NCBI RefSeq assembly: GCF_014170335.1
Contig: NZ_LZZS01000041.1
Location: 1 to 47,217, forward strand
Length of the DNA stretch: 47,217 nt
Direction of reading: 5' to 3'
DNA from: Achromobacter sp. UMC46
Lineage (GTDB): Bacteria > Pseudomonadota > Gammaproteobacteria > Burkholderiales > Burkholderiaceae_B
Under the pieces are notes generated by a model. That model saw only the letters and a list, made by a program, of their open reading frames with translations. It was not told the origin of the DNA and searched no databases. The translations under genes were made by a program, and so were the position numbers. Positions within the stretch are counted from its first letter, which is position 1, and the number at the start of each line of letters is the position of its first letter. Below are positions 42,389 to 47,217 of the stretch, one piece after another.

Positions 42389-43168
42389 TTGAAGACACTA
42401 CCTTATCTGCGCAATTTCGACCTGACCGGACAGGTCGCGCTGGTGACCGGATCCGCGCGCGGGCTGGGCTTCTGCATTGCGCGGGCGCTGGCGGGCTGTG
42501 GCGCGCGCGTGCTGATCAACGGGCGCAACGCCGCGGCCGTGGACGCCTCGGTGGCTGACCTGACGGCCACCGGCCTGGACGCGCATCCCTTGGCGTTCGA
42601 TGTCAGCGACGACGCCGACATGGCGCGCGCGTTCCAGCGCATCGACGACGAGCACGGGCGCCTGGACGTGCTGGTGAACAACGTGGGCGCGCGTAACCGC
42701 AAGACCTTGCGGGACACCACGCCGGCCGAAATCCGCGAGCTGATCGACACGGACCTGGTCGCCGGGATGCTCTTGGCCAAGTTCTCGGCCGAGCGCATGG
42801 TGCGCCAGGGCGGCGGACGGCTGATCGCCATCACGTCGGTGGTGGGCGAGCTGGCGCGCGCGGGTGATGCCGTGTATCCGGCGGCCAAGCAGGGCCTGAC
42901 GGGCATGGTGCGGGCCCTGGCCACGGAATTCGGCGGCCACCACATCACCAGCAACGCCATCGCCCCCGGCACGTTCGCCACCGAAACCAATGCGGAAATG
43001 GTGGCGGACCCCAAGGTCGGTCCGCGCATCGCGGCGCGCAATCCGACAGGGCGCTGGGGCGAACCGGAAGAAATCGCCGGCGCGGCGGTATTCCTGGCGT
43101 CCCCGGCCGCCTCCTATGTGAACGGCCACGTGCTGGTCGTGGACGGCGGGCTGTCGATTCAGTTCTGA
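42389..43168 (+). CDS. SDR-family oxidoreductase, TTG start
   Basis: 259-residue classical SDR. It starts with TTG at 42389 behind GGAG, reading (M)KTLPYLRNFDLTGQVALV. The NAD(P) motif is TGSARGLG, then NNVGA, catalytic Ser in ITSVVGEL and YPAAK, and a C-terminal YVNGHVLVVDGG. It lies 35 bases after the permease and belongs to the same transcript, so it may oxidise or reduce the imported compound. Resembles the gluconate/3-oxoacyl reductase group. Confidence 0.92.
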   Translation: MKTLPYLRNFDLTGQVALVTGSARGLGFCIARALAGCGARVLINGRNAAAVDASVADLTATGLDAHPLAFDVSDDADMARAFQRIDDEHGRLDVLVNNVGARNRKTLRDTTPAEIRELIDTDLVAGMLLAKFSAERMVRQGGGRLIAITSVVGELARAGDAVYPAAKQGLTGMVRALATEFGGHHITSNAIAPGTFATETNAEMVADPKVGPRIAARNPTGRWGEPEEIAGAAVFLASPAASYVNGHVLVVDGGLSIQF

Positions 43169-43202
43169 AGGGTAAGGGCCCCCACGCCGCACGGTGGCCG
43201 GA

Positions 43203-45020
43203 TCAGGTCGTCTCGTCCTGGTACCAGACGCCTTCGGCCAGCATCATCTTCTGGTGGCCGTGGCCGGCGGGCATCATCGGGAAGCAGTTTTCCTGCGCCG
43301 ACACCGCCACGTCCAGGAAGTAGGGGCCGTCGTGCGCCAGGCATTCGGCCAGCGCGGCCTCCAGCTTGGCGGGGTCGTCCACCCGCGCCGCGCCCCAGCC
43401 GAACGCCCGCGCCAGCGCCACGAAATCGGGCAGGGACGCGTTGTAGCTGTGGCTGTAGCGGCCGCCGTGGATCAGCTCCTGCCACTGGCGCACCATGCCC
43501 ATGTAGCCGTTGTTGCACAGCACGACCTTCACGGGCGTCTGGTGCTGCATGGCCGTGGACAGTTCCTGGATGTTCATCAGCACCGACGCGTCGCCGCTGA
43601 CGCAGACCACCGTCTTGTCCGGATGCGCGACCTGCGCGCCGATGGCGGCCGGCACGCCATACCCCATGGTGCCGGCCCCGCCCGAGGTCAGCCAGCGGTT
43701 CGGCTTGTCGAAGCGCAGGTACTGCGCCGCCCACATCTGGTGCTGGCCCACGTCGGTGGAGACGATGGCGTCGCGGCCGGACAACGCCGCGTTCAGGCTC
43801 GCCATCAGATGCTGCGGCAGGATCGCGTCGGCAGCGGGCGTGAAACCCAGGCAATCCTGGCTGCGCCACGTGTCGATGCGCTTGAACCACGGCGCCAGGC
43901 GCGCCGCGTCCATCGGTTCGTCGCCCAGCTCGGCGCGCAGCGCCCGCACCAGCGGCAGGCAGTCGCCCACCAGCGCCACGTCCACCCGCACCACCTTGTT
44001 GATTGACGCCGGGTCGATGTCGATATGGATCTTGCGCGCATGCGGGCAGAATTCCGAGATCTTGCCGGTGATGCGGTCGTCGAAGCGGGCGCCGATGCAG
44101 ACCACCAGGTCGGCGTTGTGCATGGCCAGGTTGGCCTCGACCGTGCCGTGCATGCCCAGCATGCCCACGAACTGCGGGCTGGACGCCGGGAAGGCGCCCA
44201 GGCCCATCAGGGTCAGCGTGCAGGGCGCCCCCGTATGGCGGACCAGGTCGGCAAACGCTTCGCAGGCTTCCGGGCCGGCGTTCACCAGCCCGCCGCCGCC
44301 GTAGAAGATGGGGCGCTTGGCCGCTGCGATCAGCGCGGCCGCGCGGCGTACCGCCGATTGCGGCAACTTGGGCGCCAGCTTGCCCGATTGGCGGCGCGCG
44401 CGCAGGGCGGCCAGCTTTTGCTGCGAGGGCAGGCCGGACACGTCGTCGTCCGCATCGCGCGGCACCGCCAACTGCACGTCCTTGGGAAAGTCCACCAGCA
44501 CGGGGCCGGGACGGCCCTGGCGGGTCAGCTCGAACGCCCGGGACACCACGTTGGCCACGTCGTCCACGGCGCGGATCTGCGTATTCCACTTGGTCACGGA
44601 GCGCGAGATGCCGATGGCGTCGCATTCCTGGAACGCATCGGTGCCGATGGCGGCGGTGGCCACCTGGCCGCTGACGCACAGCACCGGGATTGAATCGCAC
44701 ATGGCGTCCAACAAGCCGGACGTGGTGTTGGCCATGCCGGGGCCGGATGTCACGAACACCACGCCGGTCCGGCCGGTGCTGCGGGCATAGCCTTCCGCGG
44801 CGTGCACGGCGGCCTGTTCGTGGCGCACCAGCACATGGCGCAGGCGCGGCTCGGCATACAGCGCGTCGTACAACGGCAGGACCGCCCCCCCGGGGTAGCC
44901 GAACACGGTGTCCACACCGTGCGCAATCAGCGTATCGAGCAGAATCTTCGCACCGTTCGAAACGGCGGGTTCAGTGGCGGCAAGCGCGGCGGCGGCGGTG
45001 GGGTGCAGGCGATCGTTCAT
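43203..45020 (-). CDS. Acetolactate synthase-like large subunit
   Basis: 605-residue ThDP enzyme of the acetohydroxyacid synthase family. It has the active-site Glu in VLVRHEQAAVHAAEGYARST, the AHAS-type GTDAFQECDAIGISRSVTKW, the FAD/nucleotide domain CIGARFDDRITGKISEF, and the ThDP site GDASVLMNIQEL (GDA rather than the common GDG). The GDA form and the later YSHSYNASLPDF are those of an alpha-proteobacterial-like AHAS group. No small regulatory subunit is adjacent, so it is probably a second, catabolic or Lrp-controlled copy rather than the main biosynthetic one. The Lrp gene is divergent at 45123. Confidence 0.9.
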   Translation of the reverse strand: MNDRLHPTAAAALAATEPAVSNGAKILLDTLIAHGVDTVFGYPGGAVLPLYDALYAEPRLRHVLVRHEQAAVHAAEGYARSTGRTGVVFVTSGPGMANTTSGLLDAMCDSIPVLCVSGQVATAAIGTDAFQECDAIGISRSVTKWNTQIRAVDDVANVVSRAFELTRQGRPGPVLVDFPKDVQLAVPRDADDDVSGLPSQQKLAALRARRQSGKLAPKLPQSAVRRAAALIAAAKRPIFYGGGGLVNAGPEACEAFADLVRHTGAPCTLTLMGLGAFPASSPQFVGMLGMHGTVEANLAMHNADLVVCIGARFDDRITGKISEFCPHARKIHIDIDPASINKVVRVDVALVGDCLPLVRALRAELGDEPMDAARLAPWFKRIDTWRSQDCLGFTPAADAILPQHLMASLNAALSGRDAIVSTDVGQHQMWAAQYLRFDKPNRWLTSGGAGTMGYGVPAAIGAQVAHPDKTVVCVSGDASVLMNIQELSTAMQHQTPVKVVLCNNGYMGMVRQWQELIHGGRYSHSYNASLPDFVALARAFGWGAARVDDPAKLEAALAECLAHDGPYFLDVAVSAQENCFPMMPAGHGHQKMMLAEGVWYQDETT

Positions 45021-45026
45021 GCTATC

Positions 45027-45101
45027 TATCTTATTCGGAGCCTGGAAGAATTTTTATCTTCTTTTCCACGATTCCCGGCCGGACAGAGTAAATTTATCTT
45101 C
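45027..45101. promoter_or_regulatory. Divergent Lrp/AHAS control region
   Basis: TTTATCTTC occurs at 45053-45061 and 45093-45101, 40 bases apart (about four helical turns), with a looser CTATCTTATT near 45026-45035. The region is AT-rich compared with its surroundings. Repeated sites in phase are usual for Lrp-type regulators. Confidence 0.55.
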
Positions 45102-45122
45102 GATTTGGAGGAATCAAAGAAA

Positions 45123-45593
45123 ATGAACCTGGACAAGTTTGATCTGGCCATTCTGAAGGTGCTGCAAGAGAATGCGCGCGCCAGCCTGAACGACATCGGC
45201 GCGGCGGTGGGCCTGTCGTCCACCCCGTGCTGGAACCGCATCAAGCGCATGGAAAGCGCCGGGGTGATCCGCGGCTACACCGTGGACATCGATCCGGCCA
45301 GCCTGGGCTTCATGGACACGGTGATCGTGCACGTCACGCTGGAGAGTCACAGCGAGGAAACGCTGTACGAGTTCGGCCGCGCGCTGGCGGCCATCCCCGA
45401 AGTGCTGGAGGCCTTTCTGGTGTCGGGCGACTACGACTACTACATCCGCATCGCCGTGCGCGACACCCGCGACTACGAACGCCTGCTGCGCGAACAGCTC
45501 TACCGCATCCCCGGCATCCGCCACAGCAAATCCTGCTTCGTGCTGCGCCGCCTGAAGGAAACCATGCTGCCGCTGATGGGGCCGGCGGGTTGA
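45123..45593 (+). CDS. Lrp/AsnC-family regulator
   Basis: 156-residue Lrp-type regulator: HTH DLAILKVLQENARASLNDIG then AAVGLSSTPCWNRIKRMESA, and the RAM domain (ESHSEETLYEFGRALAAIPE then VLEAFLVSGDYDYYIRIAV). Such regulators bind an amino acid and wrap DNA as octamers. The divergent AHAS-like gene is the probable target, so the ligand may be a branched-chain amino acid or alanine. The GGAGG site lies 10 bases before the ATG. Confidence 0.94.
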   Translation: MNLDKFDLAILKVLQENARASLNDIGAAVGLSSTPCWNRIKRMESAGVIRGYTVDIDPASLGFMDTVIVHVTLESHSEETLYEFGRALAAIPEVLEAFLVSGDYDYYIRIAVRDTRDYERLLREQLYRIPGIRHSKSCFVLRRLKETMLPLMGPAG

Positions 45594-45614
45594 TCCGGCC
45601 GGGTTGAACCGGCC

Positions 45615-46535
45615 TTAGCGCAGCACGTAGCCCACCGGTTCGGCCGCCTCGGGCAATGGGCGCACGCCCAGGCCTTCCAGCAGATCGATCTCGATCACGC
45701 GGGCCAGCGCCGACAGCGGCAGGTCGTTTTCTTCCAGGCCGAAGGGGTCTTCCAGCTCGTCGCCCAGCGCGTCCAGCCCGAAGAAGGTGTAGGCGATGAT
45801 GATGACCGCCACCGGGGTCAGGTATTCCAGCGTGCCCACCAGGCCGAACGGCAGCAACAGGCAGAACAGCCACGCCGTACGGTGCAGCAGCAGGGAATAG
45901 GCGAACGGGCAGGGCGTGAACTTGATGCGTTCGCAGGCAGCCTGGATGGCGGCGCATTGCGCCACGCGCTGGGTCAGGCCTTGATACAGGATGTCGGTGA
46001 GTTCGCCGCGCCGCAGACAGGACGCCAGATCGCGGTTGATCGCCATGAGCAGGGCGTCCGGCACATTGCGGCAACCGGCCAGCGTATCCAGCTCGTCTTG
46101 CTGCACCCAGGGGCGCACCGCCTCCACCATGTCCTGGCCGCGCAAGCGCGCCGCCAGGCCGTACCCGAAACCGATGCAGCGCCGCACCAGCCGTTCCTGC
46201 ACCGGGTTGGCCGTGCTGGCCGCCAGCAGTACCGCGCTTTCGCGCGCCAGGCTGCGCGCCTGCACGATCAGGTCGCCCCACTGCTTGCGGGCCTCCCACC
46301 AGCGGTCATAGCAGACGTTGTTGCGAAAGCCCATGAAGACCGACAGCGCCAGGCCGAAAAGCGAGAACGGCACCGCGGTCAGGTGCGCGGGCGAAAACAG
46401 CTGGCGGTGGTACATCCACACCACCACGCAGGCCAGCAGCGTAATGACCAGGATCCGGCTGAAAATGCGCGGGATGATGGAGCCGCGCAAGATAAAGAAC
46501 AAGGCCAGCGCAGAGGGACGCGGACGGACGATCAT
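45615..46535 (-). CDS. Bestrophin-like (UPF0187/YneE) channel protein
   Basis: 306-residue membrane protein of the bacterial bestrophin group. It begins MIVRPRPSALALFFILRGSI and has the typical NNVCYDRWWEARKQWGDLIV and ARSLARE segments, then a central helical domain and a C-terminal IIAYTFFGLDALGDELEDPF with the acidic LEENDLPL. Bacterial members form anion or cation channels. The start ATG 46535 is chosen; the upstream GTG at 46568 has no ribosome-binding signal. Its 3' end faces the Lrp gene around a weak hairpin. Confidence 0.9.
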   Translation of the reverse strand: MIVRPRPSALALFFILRGSIIPRIFSRILVITLLACVVVWMYHRQLFSPAHLTAVPFSLFGLALSVFMGFRNNVCYDRWWEARKQWGDLIVQARSLARESAVLLAASTANPVQERLVRRCIGFGYGLAARLRGQDMVEAVRPWVQQDELDTLAGCRNVPDALLMAINRDLASCLRRGELTDILYQGLTQRVAQCAAIQAACERIKFTPCPFAYSLLLHRTAWLFCLLLPFGLVGTLEYLTPVAVIIIAYTFFGLDALGDELEDPFGLEENDLPLSALARVIEIDLLEGLGVRPLPEAAEPVGYVLR

Positions 46536-46639
46536 GATGAATATCAAGTAAGGACAAGGCGCGCTCACTATACGCCTGTCGTCCTGTCAAAGACGCGCCG
46601 ATATAATTCTGTTTCGTCTCACCGCCTACCCCCCCCTCC

Positions 46640-47215
46640 ATGACCACCGAAGACACCCCGATCAAGCCCTGGCATGTCGTCCGCCGCTCCAAGCTGCACG
46701 GCAACGGCGTCTTCGCCGCCCGCAAGATTCCCGCGGGCACGCGCATCATCGAATACGGCGGCGCGCGCATCAGCGCCAAGGAAGCCGACCGCCGCCACCC
46801 GACCAACCCGGACGACCCCTTCCACACCTTCTTCTTCGCGCTCAGCTCCGGCCGCGTGATCGACGGCGGCGACGAAGGCAACGACGCCCGCTGGATCAAC
46901 CACTCCTGCGAACCCAACTGCGAGGCGCAGGAAGGCAAGCACGGCAAGCGCGTCTACATCGTCGCCCTGCGCGACCTGCCGCGCGGCACCGAACTGTCGT
47001 ACGACTACGGCCTGGTCCTGGACGGCCGCATCACCAAGGCGCTGAAGGAAGGCTACCGCTGCCTGTGCGGCACCCCCCCGTGCCGCGGCACGATGCTGGC
47101 GCTGCCGAAAAAGAAGAAGAAAAAAGCAGAGACATCCGCACCGGCAGAAGTCATGGAAGCGGCCCAAACAGCCGAATCGGCAACCGCGGCAAAAACACCC
47201 GCCACGGCAAAGTAA
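46640..47215 (+). CDS. SET-domain lysine methyltransferase-like protein
   Basis: 191-residue bacterial SET protein. It has the first SET motif SKLHGNGVFAARKIPAGTRI, then IEYGG, the catalytic core WINHSCEPNCEA (N87-H88-S89) and the YDYG (121-124) Tyr, followed by a post-SET zinc site CLCG-x3-C (C141, C143, C148, with C90). These are complete, so methyl transfer from S-adenosylmethionine is likely. The tail is Lys-rich (KKKKKKAE) then Ala/Thr/Glu. The substrate in bacteria is unknown; eukaryotic-type histone targets are absent, but a basic DNA-binding protein such as the TopB tail would be a possible type. The frame closes at 47215, two bases before the window end. Confidence 0.92.
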   Translation: MTTEDTPIKPWHVVRRSKLHGNGVFAARKIPAGTRIIEYGGARISAKEADRRHPTNPDDPFHTFFFALSSGRVIDGGDEGNDARWINHSCEPNCEAQEGKHGKRVYIVALRDLPRGTELSYDYGLVLDGRITKALKEGYRCLCGTPPCRGTMLALPKKKKKKAETSAPAEVMEAAQTAESATAAKTPATAK

Positions 47216-47217
47216 GC

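Noticed and set aside
45597..45614. GGCCGG/CCGGCC hairpin between the Lrp and bestrophin genes
   Set aside because: Six-base stem without T run; too weak to list as a terminator.

Overview
The window is about 47 kb of high-GC bacterial chromosome and looks like a member of the Alcaligenaceae, most probably Achromobacter or a close Bordetella relative. The reasons are the three tripartite-tricarboxylate (Bug) receptors without their own permeases, the many LysR regulators, the GC-rich third positions, and a D-threonine aldolase-type enzyme whose key residues fall at K59/H347/D349, the numbering I recall for the Achromobacter (Alcaligenes) xylosoxidans enzyme. This genus call is an inference; no rRNA or tRNA gene is present to confirm it.

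Layout. 1-4.0 kb: MFS exporter (5' end outside the window), two small envelope proteins, a RidA-like protein, and a translationally coupled AraC regulator/VOC protein pair. 4.0-6.2 kb: a patch of decayed mobile or toxin genes (the tail of a HigB/RelE-type toxin with the head of its antitoxin; a 'mobile mystery protein' A/B pair in which B has lost its Fic core) around a thioredoxin-fold protein and a lipoprotein. 6.3-11.7 kb: a degenerate ABC ATPase, a run of poorly characterised membrane or secreted proteins, and a methyltransferase. 11.8-12.9 kb: a scar made of a FecR fragment joined to the end of a TonB-dependent receptor, then a truncated IS3-family element. 12.9-13.8 kb: an orphan HEPN-like gene of different base composition.

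13.9-18.8 kb is a coherent catabolic or uptake locus: LysR regulator, GAF protein + Bug receptor, and Bug receptor + M24 'peptidase'. The same 18-bp element lies upstream of both minus-strand operons. 18.9-20.4 kb carries a Fic protein with its own winged helix behind a cluster of TGAGCTGATT operators. 20.4-24.8 kb has an ArgD-like aminotransferase, a third Bug receptor, an SDR and a LysR regulator.

24.9-32.5 kb is a nitrogen/amino-acid block: a complete polar amino-acid ABC transporter behind a textbook sigma-54 promoter, the D-threonine aldolase-like enzyme, and a TAXI TRAP transporter. 32.7-39.5 kb holds housekeeping genes (smg, gluQ, a large GDYXXLXY membrane protein, topB). 39.6-43.2 kb is a NitT/TauT-type ABC transporter with an SDR. 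43.2-47.2 kb has an acetolactate synthase-like large subunit divergent from an Lrp/AsnC regulator, a bestrophin-like channel and a bacterial SET-domain protein.

I did not find a CRISPR array, prophage, replication origin or complete new multi-gene defence system. The most unusual signals are the Fic/operator locus, the remnants of three toxin-like systems within 2 kb, the palindrome in front of the mobile-mystery pair, the two-site LysR circuit and the ATPase with altered Walker motifs.
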